Shown here: in pieces, positions 10,426-22,024 of the stretch
Position numbering within the stretch: the stretch's first letter is position 1
Layout: every line of letters starts with the position of its first letter
Source: Helianthus annuus
Lineage: Eukaryota; Streptophyta; Magnoliopsida; Asterales; Asteraceae
DNA: 64,000 nucleotides
NCBI RefSeq assembly: GCF_002127325.2
Contig: NC_035433.2
Span: 89,087,350-89,151,349 of the forward strand
Reading direction: 5' to 3'
Translations under genes and position numbers: made by a program
The notes under the pieces: model-generated
What the model was told of the DNA's origin: nothing
The model's database searches: none
The model's input: the letters and a program-made list of their open reading frames with translations, nothing else

Positions 10426-12354
10426 ATGGCTGGTCAAGGAATCGTTCCTGATTTTGGATTCGGAGCAAATGCACATGCGGCAGTGGGGGAGGACAATCAG
10501 AATGTCCAAGCCCAACAGATCGAAGAAATTGGTGAAATCGAAGTCACCAACACTGGGGGACCTCGCGCGAGTCTCACTCGCATTATCCAGTCGACAACCC
10601 TAGGAGACAGGGGTGCTGGACCTTCAAATCCAGCTCCACCCCAAAACATGGCAGCGCTACTAGGGCTACCCGAGGGTGACACTCCAGCCTCGTGGTACGC
10701 CAAGCAGATTACCACCACCAATGCGGCGTATCAATCTTTGAGCGCACGTCAAGCAATTCTAACGGCAGAACCATCCTCGGAAATACACATGGTTAATGGA
10801 CCAAGATATAGCGCGCGAGATAAAGGCAAGCGACCTCTCGACCCAACATGGCAAGAGCAACAGGTCATCTTCCCGGTAGTGCGCGGGGGGCCACGCGCAA
10901 CGCGCCCGGTCGTCATTACTGGCATTATCGGCCACTACGAAACAGAGTACGTATTCATTGACCCAGGGAGTACAGCGGACATCATTTATGAGCAATGTTT
11001 CAATCAGTTTGAAGATGAAGATAAAGCAAGACTCAAGCCAGTTGATTATCCTTTGTCAGGATTCTGCAATGAAATGATCTTCCCACTAGGCCAGATTAGC
11101 TTCCCTCTCACGCTTTCTGATGGGAAACATTCAAGAATAGCGATGGTAAACTTCATGGTAATGCCTGTGAAATCAAGGCACGATGTTTTGATTGGGAGAG
11201 AGACCCAAGGAGAGCTCAACATGGTAACTTCCACCCCTCACTCAGCAATTGGTTTTCCAACCGAAACTGGGGTGGCAATTATCTATGCAAGGAAGGAAAT
11301 AATGTCAACGGACGATATGCGTCCAACCATGGCGCCGAAAGTTTCCACAACAGAGCTAGAAAAGTGGGTTCTAAACCGCAAATACCCCGAACAAACGGTG
11401 ACGATAGGCCACGCCGTCTCGCCAAACATCAGAACGCACCTAAAGCAGTTCTTGTTTAGAAACAAGGATATTTTCGCTTGGACTTCAGCAGACATGACCG
11501 GCGTCCCGCGCGATGTTACGGAACACTGTTTAAATGCTTATCCATCCGTTGAACCAAAGGTACAAAGAAAGCGAAGTCTAGGAGCGGATAAGACAAAAGC
11601 AATGAACGAGCAAGTTTGTGAGCTCCTAAAAGCAGGAATTCTTCGAGAGGTGCGCTATCAAAGTTGGGTGGAAAACCCGGTAATGGTAGAGAAGTTAAAT
11701 GGGGGATGGAGAATGTGCGTCGATTATACCGATCTCAACAAGGCATGTCCTAAGGACTGCTACTCTCTGCCTGAGATCGACAAAAAGATAGACTCTCTCG
11801 CACCATACAGATGGAAGTGTTTTCTAGACTGCTACATGGGGTACCACCAGGTCCAAATGAAGCTCGAAGACGAAGACAAAACAGCTTTTCGAACCGACCT
11901 CGGCATCTTCTGTTACACAAAGATGCCGTTCGGCCTAAAAAACGCTGGCGCTACGTACCAGCGCCTGATGGATAAAATCTTCGCTGAGGATATTGGGAAA
12001 CACATCGAGGTTTACATCGATGATCTGGTGATCAAGAGTCCAGAAGAGGACCAAATGCTGAAGGATGTTGAGAAAACGTTCAACTCGTTGAGAAATGTGA
12101 ACAAGAAATTGAATCCTACCAAATGTTCCTTTGGTATGGAAGAAGGGAAGTTTTTAGGCTTCATAGTCACAAATGGCGGCTTCAAAGTAAACCCAGAGAA
12201 GGTTCAAGTAATAGAGCGAATGCCATCGCTAAAAACAATCAAGGAGATGCAGCGATTAGCCGGCCGCTTAGCCGCGCTTAACCGATTCCTATCAAATCAC
12301 GCCGCAAAGTCCTACCCTTTTATCAGCACCTTTCGCAATTGCGTAAAGAAATAA
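10426..12354 (+). pseudogene. Element B gag remnant, protease and reverse transcriptase
   Basis: This 642-codon frame starts MAGQGIVPDF, plausibly the authentic gag start 75 bases after the primer site. After about 110 residues it passes straight to the pre-protease region (NGPRYSARDKGKRPLDP), with no capsid domain and no zinc knuckle. The gag core has therefore been lost in frame. The protease motif is VFIDPGSTADI at about residues 175-185. RT blocks follow: WRMCVDYTDLNKACPKD, FLDCYMGYHQ (usually FLDAYKGYHQ), MPFGLKNAGATYQ and the catalytic YIDD near residue 528. The frame ends at a TAA (12352-12354) where the family continues into RNase H, so this is a premature stop. Confidence 0.85.
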
Positions 12355-12837
12355 GAGTTCAAGTGGACGCCAGAGGCAGAAGCGGCGTTCCAGCAGATGA
12401 AAGAATGCTTGATCAAACTCCCTACACTGACCGCGTCGTACGAAAAGGAACCACTCATACTATACTTGTCTTCTTCGGATAAGGCAGTAGGGTCGGTACT
12501 CATGGTAAAAAGAAACGGGGTATAAACTCCAATTTATTATGTCATTAGGGTGCTTACCGACCCAGAAACAAGGTATTCAACAATGGAGAAGTTGGTTCTA
12601 GCACTGCTTCACGCTTCTAGAAGGCTGCGCAGGTACTTTACAGGGCACGTAATCACAGTACTTACCAACTTTCACATCGGCACAATAATGCAAAAACCAG
12701 AGACGTCTGGGCGATTAGCAAAATGGGCGATAGAGTTGGGGGGCCACAACATCTTGTACAGGTCGCGCCCAGCTATCAAGGGGCAAGTCCTTGCAGACTT
12801 CGTCACTGAAGTTCCAGTGGAAGATCAATCATTGTGA
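12355..12837 (+). pseudogene. Element B RNase H (first, retroviral-type)
   Basis: It continues the RT frame after the stop: EFKWTPEAEAAFQQMKECL, LYLSSSDKAVGSVLM, ETRYSTMEKLVLALLHASRRLR, then GQVLADFVTE. Conserved acidic positions are altered (YLSSSDKAVG where LYLAVS or YCDAS is usual in related groups). A second in-frame TAA at 12523-12525 falls where the family has Gln (GVQTPIYYV), a C-to-T change. The frame ends at TGA 12835-12837, while the homologous reading moves to another frame, so an indel lies near 12820-12840. Confidence 0.8.
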
Positions 12838-14587
12838 GATCGTTGAGACTCCCACGAAAGATACATCTGACGGAGTATGGTTGTTGTACACTGATGGGGC
12901 ATCAAATGAGGACGGTGCAGGAGCAGGATTGCGCCTCGTGAGCCCCGAGAAGCATGAATTTACATACGCCATCAAGTTGGACTTCAAAAACACCAACAAT
13001 GAGGAAGAATATGAGGGATTTCTGGCAGGCCTGCGCCTCGCCATAAAGATGGGAGCTCAAAATATACAAGCACATGTCGATTCACTTCTGATTGCTAGTC
13101 AAATCAATGGAGTTTACGATGCAAAGGGCGAGGTCATGGCCCTATATTTAGAACAAGCGAAAGAGTTACTTCAACGCTTCAAGACATACAAGGTGGTTCA
13201 CATCAATCGCTCTGAAAACAAACCAGCAGACGCTTTGAGCAAGCTCGCTTCAACCTCCTTTCAACATCTAGCCAAAGATGTAAGGATTGAAGTACTCAAG
13301 AATCCATCAGTCCTGCTATGCCAAGTAAATGTGATAGAAGTAGGGCAGCCATCCTGGATGACCCCTATAATTCAATATCTACAAGACGGGATACTCCCGG
13401 AAAGCAAAGCGGAGGCGAGGAAGATTCAAAACAAGGCCTTGCACTATGAAATGAATAATGGTATCTTGTACCGAAAATCCTATTTAGGGCCCCTGTTGCG
13501 CTGTGTAGACCCCCAAGACGCAAATTATTTGATCAGAGAGATCCATGAAGGGATCTGTGGCATCTATGCAGGACCGCGCATGGTTGTCGCAAAAATTATG
13601 AATGCTGGTTACTACTGGCCAGGGATGCATGTCGATGCCCTAAGGGAGTTGCGCAAATGTGACTCATGTCAGAGACACTCCCCGAAGACCCTACACCCGA
13701 AGAATGATCTTATCCCTGTATCCACTGCTTGGCCTTTCCAGCAGCGGGGAATCGATATGGTGGGACCTTTCCCCGATGCTCCTGGAGCTGTAAAATTCAT
13801 AATCGTGGCCATTGACTATTTTACTAAGTGGGTGGAGGCCAAAGCTCTCGCGTCAACCACTGCAATGATCGTGCGCAAGTTTATTTGGGAACACATCATT
13901 TGTAGATTTGGTCTCCCACTCAAAATTGTCACAGACAATGGCACCAATTTTGCTTCAGGGGATCTTTAAAAGTGGCTGAAGGAAATGAAGATAGAGCACA
14001 CTTTCTCCTCCGTTGCGCATCCTCAAGGCAACGGTTAGGTAGAAAGTGTCAACAAAAGTATCGTTGACGAGATAAAAGCCCGTCTGGGCACAAAGAGAAG
14101 AGGATGGGTCGATGAGCTACCAAGCATCCTATGGGCTCACCGAACCATGCCGAAGACAAGCACTGGCGAAACTCCTTTTAGCCTAGTATACGGCTCAGAG
14201 GCAGTTATCCCAGCTGAAGTTGGACTCCCCTCACCACGCTTGACGGCGGTCAACACGATTGATAACGAAGCAGAGCGTCGTCTCGACCTCGATTTACTAG
14301 AAGAGAGGCGCGAAATTGCGCAGATTAAAGAAGCAAAGTACAAAACACAGCTGGAAAGGTACTATAATGCGAGAGTCCGCATTTGTACCTTCACTCCAGG
14401 AGAATATGTCTTCAGAGACAATGAAGCTTCAAACGCCGAACGCCCAGGGAAACTAGCACCCAAATGGGAAGGCCCATACTTAGTACACGAAGTACTAGGC
14501 AAAGGGGCATACAAGTTACGCACTCTGGATGGACACATCATCCCACGCACATGGAATGCGCAACAATTGCGCAAGTGCTATATGTAG
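12838..14587 (+). pseudogene. Element B archaeal-type RNase H and integrase
   Basis: The second RNase H starts LLYTDGASNEDGAGAGL and continues EEEYEGFLAGLRLA, AHVDSLLIASQINGVY and INRSENKPADALSKLAS, with the D-E-D-D type acidic positions visible. The integrase zinc finger reads HEGICGIYAGPR...KCDSCQRH; the second His of H-X4-H is Tyr. Core catalytic residues are GIDMVGPF (D), VTDNGTNF (D) and VESVNKSIVDEI (E). The C-terminal GKLAPKWEGPYLVHEVLGKGAYKL block ends at TAG 14585. Two in-frame stops (TAA 13967, TAG 14036) sit at positions where Gln is usual, consistent with C-to-T decay. Confidence 0.85.
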
Positions 14588-15238
14588 CTACCCTTGGCCC
14601 CGCGCCTTTACTTTGGCCACGAGCCTTTTCTAATTTCTATGTTGGCTAAACGCTCTACGAGTCTGCAATGTATGTCGGCCTAAGCGCCTGTTTCTTAAAT
14701 GAATGGAAGCATATGCCTTATGTTTTCTCCTAGCATGATGACTTCTACGTTACAAATGCATGTTAAACTTTTGATTAGCACGAAAACACTTCAGAAAATT
14801 ACGAGCTATAGAGTTACACCTCCAAGGTTCTCCGCGAACATAGCGCGAGACCGAACAATTACATTCACACAAGAGCCACACTTACGTTTATTTGTGCTAA
14901 CTTAACCAAAGTTTCTAGCAACAGTGCAATAATTGGCACCAACCCAACAGAATTCAAATTTCGAGAATTCTCCCGCCTACAATTAATACAAACTTCATAC
15001 AGAAGATACTAGGGCCGTGCACCATCTGCAATTCATCAAACAACCTTGCGCGTTTCAAAACCAAAGGCGGTGTGTCAAAAGAACAAGCCTGGTAGCCGAG
15101 CCGTAGTAATCCAAGCAATTACACGCGTGCCATCAACCACGGTCAAGCAAGCACCATCAGAGCATTTAACTTCTTTTTTCTAAGTCCCGAGCTCCAACCA
15201 TTTACTTTGCGCATGGTGCAGCACTGGACTGGGGGACT
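14588..15238 (+). other. Element B 3' non-coding region and polypurine tract
   Basis: There is no coding domain between the integrase stop and the 3' LTR. It ends in a purine-rich stretch TGGACTGGGGGACT (15224-15237), the likely plus-strand primer, immediately before the LTR starting TGAAGGGG at 15239. Confidence 0.65.
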
Positions 15239-16107
15239 TGAAGGGGTATATTCCCAAAAACCCGCGCAAATCTTCCTCCGAGCCGCGCGGCGGACCATAC
15301 TCCTTAATCAATTACATTCTCGATCTCAACCTCGCCCTGGTAGGGCAACACTCACCAACGCCGCGCGGGGTCTAAACGAGACAAATCAACAACTTAGCAT
15401 CCTGAAGTCTATCCTCCAAGCGCCCATACCTTGCGCAGGCCAGTTCCATGTGCAGCAAGAGTCGCGCAGGGATGCGGCGTAAAGACGACTTAGAGTACAA
15501 AGGGTACAAGTGTCAGATGAAAAGAGCCAATCCGCATCCTCCAGGCTCTGTTCAATCGTGCACCACGATCATCTGACGAGCAGGAGACAAAAAGTACTCA
15601 AGGACGCCTACGTGGCACCAATCACGGGGCAGAGACACCTGCCCCACGATCTCCACTAACTGGCTGGTGGCAGAGACCGACAGCAGTGACACGTGGCTCC
15701 ACTCATCGTGCGCCAGCACCGAGAAACGTCTAGAAGGCATTAACGGTCGACACCAGTGAGACAAAGGGCATATCTATTCCATTGTCGTTTTTCGGCCCAA
15801 GGCCCATCAGCCCACATCCTCTACAACACTCCGGCTATAAATAGAACACTTCATTCACAGGTTAATTCATTTGATTCCCTCTACTCTCACTCTTTACTCA
15901 CTTTAATTTCCTCGAGATAGTTACTTATTCTCACGCCGGAGCCTGGTTAAGAGGGAAACCCCATATTCCCTTCTTAACGAGCTAACGGTGTTCTGTTTTG
16001 CAGGATAATCAGTCATTAAGGAGCTCAAGAAATCAAAGAAGATTAACCCTTATGGTAGAAACATAAACCAAACTAATTATCCTTAGGATTAGTTTCGTGT
16101 TTCTTCA
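15239..16107 (+). repeat. 3' LTR of element B
   Basis: It is 869 bases long, from TGAAGGGGTATATTCCC to GTGTTTCTTCA. The last 680 bases match the 5' LTR. TATAAATA is at 15836-15843. The next base (16108) begins glutamate dehydrogenase coding sequence (GACTCCAAACTTGAAAAAGG). Confidence 0.85.
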
Positions 16108-16296
16108 GACTCCAAACTTGAAAAAGGTTTGCTCATTCCATTAAGGGATATCAAGTTTAACTATAAAATACTGAAAGATAACGGCTCTTAGGTGCAGTGG
16201 CAGATACATATTTTTTTTATAAGGTAGGCACAATGCGGGTCGACTAAAAATGATTCGGAAAAAAATAAATGATCAGTGATAAATGAATCAACACAA

Positions 16297-16300
<4 letters not shown>

Positions 16301-16329
<29 letters not shown>
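16301..16329. repeat. TA dinucleotide microsatellite
   Basis: About 14 TA units in a row lie in the left arm of the hAT-like element. Confidence 0.85.
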
Positions 16330-16332
<3 letters not shown>

Positions 16333-16530
16333 ATATTTTTAGAGCTAACAAAGACCACTAAATAAGCTTAAAATAGTTTGTTTGACTAGCTCCAAATTAC
16401 ATTGTTTTCACATTGATAAGTCTCCTTATTGGATCATTGGTCGGACCGGATTAACTGGCTTATTTAAAAAGATCACTCATAAAAAATAAAAAAACTTATA
16501 ATAAGATAAATTAACCTTTTTTTACGTCTA

Positions 16531-17330
16531 GGTTTTTGCAAAGTTTCCCACATGAACTGGGAACCAAGCTTAACCTAAGCATTGCCTATCATCCTCAGAT
16601 AGATAGGCAAAGCGAGCTGACTATCCAGACATTAGAAGATATGCTACGGGCATGTGTAATAGATTTTGGTGGAAGTTGGGACAATCCTCTACCACTCATC
16701 GAATTCACTTACAACAATAGTTATCACGCAAGCATTAAGGTTGCACCTTATGAAGCTTTATAGGGAAGAAAGTGTCGAATTCATATATGCTGGACGAAAG
16801 TAGGTGAAAGTCAACTGTCAGGACCTGAAATCATTGTGGAGACCACATAAAAGATTTAGCATATCAAAGAAAGGATGAAAAGCGGTCAGAATCAACAAAG
16901 AGATGCATATCAGAGGCATAAGCCCCTAGAGTTCCAAATAGGGGATAAAGTAATGTTTAATGTATCACCTCTGAAGGGAGTAATTCGGTTTAGGAAGAAG
17001 GGAAAGCTGAAACCCCGATACATTAGGTCGTCTGAAGTAACAACCAAAGTAGGACCAGTAGCTTATCGGCTAAAACTTCCCGAGCAGCTGGCAGGAATAC
17101 ATTATACCTTTCATGTGTCAAACCTGAGGAGATGTTTAGTAGATGAGACTCAACAAATCCCACTAGAAGAGGTACATGTCGATGAAAAGCTTAACTTCAT
17201 CGAAGAACCACTACAGATCGAAGACAAGAAGATTAAAAAGTTAGGCAAGAAGGAAATCCCATGGACCCGACTTTACATGGGAATTAGAAAACGTAATGAA
17301 AAAAGGTACCTTCATCTTTTTAAGTGATGA
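16531..17330 (+). pseudogene. Gypsy integrase C-terminus and chromodomain remnant (element C)
   Basis: It starts abruptly inside the integrase core ([18 protein letters not shown]) and runs through the catalytic Glu block ([17 protein letters not shown], where [12 protein letters not shown] is usual), [19 protein letters not shown] and the C-terminal GDKVMFNVSPLKGVIRF and PRYI. The terminal chromodomain region is scrambled (ends RNEKRYLHLFK). Stops are at TAG 16761 and within the next 100 bases. It is close to the Tekay-type polyproteins of D and E. The upstream polyprotein is absent; the break lies within the hAT arm. Confidence 0.85.
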
Positions 17331-17331
17331 C

Positions 17332-17368
17332 AAATTTCGATGACGAAATTTTTGTAAGGAGAGGAGGA
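17332..17368 (+). other. Pre-PPT hairpin and polypurine tract of element C
   Basis: AAATTTCG, loop ATGA, CGAAATTT (17332-17351) forms an 8-bp hairpin. The purine tract AAGGAGAGGAGGA (17356-17368) follows directly before the LTR. The same arrangement with changed but paired stem bases occurs in elements D and E. Confidence 0.7.
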
Positions 17369-19529
17369 TGTAATACCCCGAATCTTAGTGTACTAGTTAT
17401 AAACATGTGAAATATGTGATTTATATTTCATATATTGTTGAACAATTAAGTAACAAGTAGAATGGTTTTTTGAAATATGAACTATCTTGACGAGCCTTGG
17501 CTATTATAGGAGATCGTTTAATATTAATAATTATTTTTGACCTTACTCCATTATTAACAAAACTTAGGTCAAAATGTAGAGAAAAATAAGTTCGTCTTCA
17601 CGGTATATTTGTAATTTTTTAAAACACCATATTAGAAAAGTTATAAGAGATAAACGAGTGAATAAACTGAATTAATTATAATAATATAATTATAAGATAC
17701 AAGAATTCGTAAAGGAAGTAAGTGTGCATGGACAATTCCATCCCACATCAATGAACTTTCAAAAATCACCGTCCACTCATTCTTTTAAATAGGATGCTCA
17801 GTACGTCTTTTTAAATATCAGTTTCTTTTAACGGGAACACTTTAGTATAAGAGAATCTCGAGTTCACAATACTCTGTTGGGTGTTGTTAGTAGTCGTTTT
17901 TGGAGCACGAGTAGGGAGACTCTACATCAACTTGTCGTAAATAGTTTTAAGGTATGCTCTCGTTTAAGTTTATGCTTAGTTATTTATTATTTATTTTTAA
18001 TGGTTAATATTAGTATTATTATTAGTAGTAGTGTTAAGGTATGACCAAAATTGCCATTTTAGTCCCTGAGGTTTGATCAAAATTGCCACTTTAGTCCAAA
18101 TAGCTTTTTTCTTGCCATTTTAGTCCAAATAGTTTTGTTTTATGTCATTTTAGTCCCTTACTTTTGTCATTTTTTGCCATTTTCATCCAACCCACTAACT
18201 CCATTCAAAAAATTTAGTTAACTTAGGTGAATTTTGATCAAACCACATTTTTCTTTCTTTTTTTGCAGGTGCGATGTTATGGGGATGGTGTTGTGCCGGT
18301 TTACAGTGAAGATGATGGCGGTGGTTGTTGGTTTTAAGATGATGGCGGTGGTGTTGGTTTATGACGAGGGTGGCAGAAAAGTGGCCGGTGGTGGTGGAAA
18401 TGGTGGGTGGTGATGGTGGCGGGGTGGGTGGGTGGGTGGTGACGGTGCAAGCAGGTGGTGGCAATGATAGAAGGTTGTGATGGGGTGGGTGGTGGGAGGT
18501 GGTGGCGGTGGTCGATGAAAATGGCAAAAATGACAAAAGTTAGGGACTAAAATGGCAGAAAACAAAAATATTTGGACTAAAATGGCAAGAAAAAAACTAT
18601 TTGGACTAAAGTGGCAATTTTGGTCAAACCTCAGGGACTAAAATAAATGGTAATTTACTCTATTATTTTAGGTATTACGGTTATTGTCAGGGCAGGTATT
18701 GGATAGCCTAGCCTCACTTAGGCATAGACTGATCAACCATGCTTAAACAGGGTAGTGTTAACCAATATCCAACTATGATAATCACTAGTTAGGTTTACCA
18801 TTACCTAACCTATGATTATGTAATTGTGTGAGGACCTTGAGACATTACCTGATCGTATTAGCGACTGTTAAGCAACTGTTAATTAGGTGAGTCATTACAC
18901 TTGTCTTTTAAAACTGTTATAGTATACTCGTTGTGTTCATAACTGTAATAATGAGATTGCAACAATATCCATGTGTCAATAGGGGTATATGGGATCGTAT
19001 TATGCTTAATGGGGTGTGTCACTCTAGGAAGGGTAATAATTTGTTGTACCCATGGGCACTTTGTGCTTATAAGGTCCAGCGACACACGCTCATACCTATG
19101 TGACGGTCGTAAGGGGGCATAGCTAGAGGACCGGTATGTCCCTTGTATGGTGGTTTGTGACAAGTCAAATATGGCCTATAAGATTCAATAAAGCCCAACC
19201 TAACTATAATGTGGTCACAGACCCATCTTGTGTATGCATATAATGTAAATTGTGGTCTGTCTTTATATAATTGTATAGTATGAGCTCACTAGTATATAGC
19301 TGACGTCGTTTTGAGTATACGTATCTCAGGTGAGCCATGAGGAAAGCCATAGAAACTACTTAACAGTTGTGGAACTTAGAAGATCAAGAAGTTCTTAGTT
19401 GTTAAGAGCTTCTAAATAAATAATGTTTCATACTCAAACAATTATAAGTTTTAATGAAAGTTCAGTTTGCTTCCGCTGTAAGTGTATCAATTTTTACATA
19501 ATTAACCGGGTCACCGATGGGGTGTTACA
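17369..19529 (+). repeat. 3' LTR of element C with MITE inside
   Basis: It opens TGTAATACCCCGAA after the polypurine tract and closes GGGGTGTTACA, giving TG...CA ends. It is 2161 bases long including an insertion of about 610 bases. The exact LTR end inside the hAT arm indicates integration into the hAT followed by loss of the left part, rather than random capture. Confidence 0.75.
18041..18650. mobile_element. Foldback MITE with GGT-rich core
   Basis: The ends are long inverted repeats: ATTTTAGTCCCTGAGGTTTG near 18056 and its complement CAAACCTCAGGGACTAAAAT near 18624-18643, extended by repeated TTGCCACTTTAGTCCAAATA-type units. The core (about 18290-18500) is GGT/GGC-rich on the plus strand. 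No transposase is seen. A Mutator-like or other TIR affiliation is possible; I found no clear target duplication. Confidence 0.7.
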
Positions 19530-19742
19530 GGTGGGCACGTGCCCACCCACCGTTGAACATAAATTCGCCACTACTTAGGTGTCTTATGTCAGCTATAAGA
19601 TCAAACACGACAATGCTCGCGGACTCATGAAAGGATGAATCAGATGCCATCTGGATGTTACCCAGTTGAAGTCAATGTTTTATCACAACTGATGACATGG
19701 AAAATTGCAGTGGCAAATAGACCATATTCCGGAGCAAAATGA

Positions 19743-21028
<1,286 letters not shown>

Positions 21029-21535
21029 TAAAGTCTAGTTTTATTTTAGCTAAAAATTATGATATCCTCATACCAGCTGCCTTTAGGTTGTAATCAATAG
21101 GGAATATGAAAATGATATCAAAGCCTAATACATAATCAGAGCAACTAACTATCCTACTAAACTTGAAGTTGATAATATCTTTTCAAAGAAAGACGTAACT
21201 ATTCTCTCTGGCATATTTGCAAATTCAGGAGGGGTAACAATCAATTACTTTACTTTGAATGGGTCCAAAACATTCAAAGTTTTATGTAGGATGAGAAAAG
21301 GTTAATACAAAACTAAAGAAAACCTTAAGAGTCCTAAAGTGGGTCCGTATGCTACCACTTATAAACCCTAATAATAATATAGTTCAATATCAACTCCATT
21401 ATCATGTCTAGCATCATCTTCATTTTCATTTTCCACATCAGTCTTCTTTTGTTTTTCTATTTTGTTCTACTTGATTAGTAAGTTCTAACATCGTTACATA
21501 ATCTTGTATTGTGCGAGTGTATTAAATGTTGCTAT

Positions 21536-22024
21536 TGATGCGTGCGTGGTGTTATATATTTTCAATGTATATTTTAAGCTCTTTTACACTTTTTAGCAAA
21601 GTTTTAAATTTATAAAACACGATATTTACTAACTAAACACCATATGGGCAAGTGCACCCATCGTGGACGTAGTATAGTGTTGGTAAGATACCGAGGTCGT
21701 CCAAGGACACAAGAGCTTTTAGTACCGATTTATCCCCAACGTCTAATCAAATCAAAAGTTAGAAAAAGATTTTTAAACTAGAAAAATAAAACTAACTAAA
21801 ATGCTGGAAAATAAAATAAAAGTAAAAACAGATAGACAAGATGAATCACTTGGATCCGACTCGTGTGTAGTGTAACCTTTGATTATTTCCTCACTTTTGC
21901 ACTTTTTAAGAGATTATCTTAGTTATTGTAGTAGGCCCCTCTTTTGAAGGCGACGTTACCCTCAACCCAGTAGTTTGAGTCAGCAAGGATACAATCCTAA
22001 AGGGTCGGATTATTGAAAGATAAT
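21536..22024 (-). repeat. First LTR (a), left part
   Basis: It is near-identical to 58352-58843 and 60638-61127, including CATCGTGGACGTAGTATAGT and GATACCGAGGTCGTCC. It is broken after GAAAGATAAT by the solo LTR and continues at 38909. Confidence 0.85.

Larger units (their letters stand above)
9671..16107 (+). mobile_element. Element B: Tat-lineage Ty3/Gypsy retrotransposon, defective
   Basis: Order is 5' LTR, primer site TTGGCGCCCACCGG, gag remnant, protease, RT, RNase H, second RNase H, integrase, 3' non-coding, polypurine tract, 3' LTR. The second (archaeal-type) RNase H between the first RNase H and integrase is a known hallmark of the Tat group. The element is non-functional: the gag core is absent, stops interrupt pol, and the 5' LTR lacks about the first 190 bases seen in the 3' LTR. 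Its right end abuts a glutamate dehydrogenase pseudogene exon, suggesting insertion into it. No target duplication survives because the left end is truncated. Confidence 0.85.
16195..19573 (+). mobile_element. hAT-like element with nested Gypsy fragment
   Basis: The element is flanked by perfect 8-bp direct repeats CTTAGGTG (16187-16194 and 19574-19581), the duplication length typical of hAT transposons. Its ends are inverted: CAGTGGCAGATACATA on the left and, reversed, TAGTGGCGAATTTATG on the right. CAGTGGCG-type ends with a subterminal GTGGGCAC block (GGTAGGCAC near 16225, GGTGGGCACGTGCCCACCC at 19530-19548) suit a non-autonomous hAT. No transposase is present. Joining the flanks restores continuous GDH reading across the duplication. 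The interior is mostly a Gypsy 3' end. Confidence 0.85.

Noticed and set aside
18195..18565. His/Pro-rich minus-strand frames
   Set aside because: They are produced by the GGT-rich core of the MITE and have no domain or conserved start.
16531..19529. Gene capture by the hAT-like element
   Set aside because: The fragment ends at an exact LTR terminus, which fits retrotransposon insertion followed by deletion better than capture; left open as a test.
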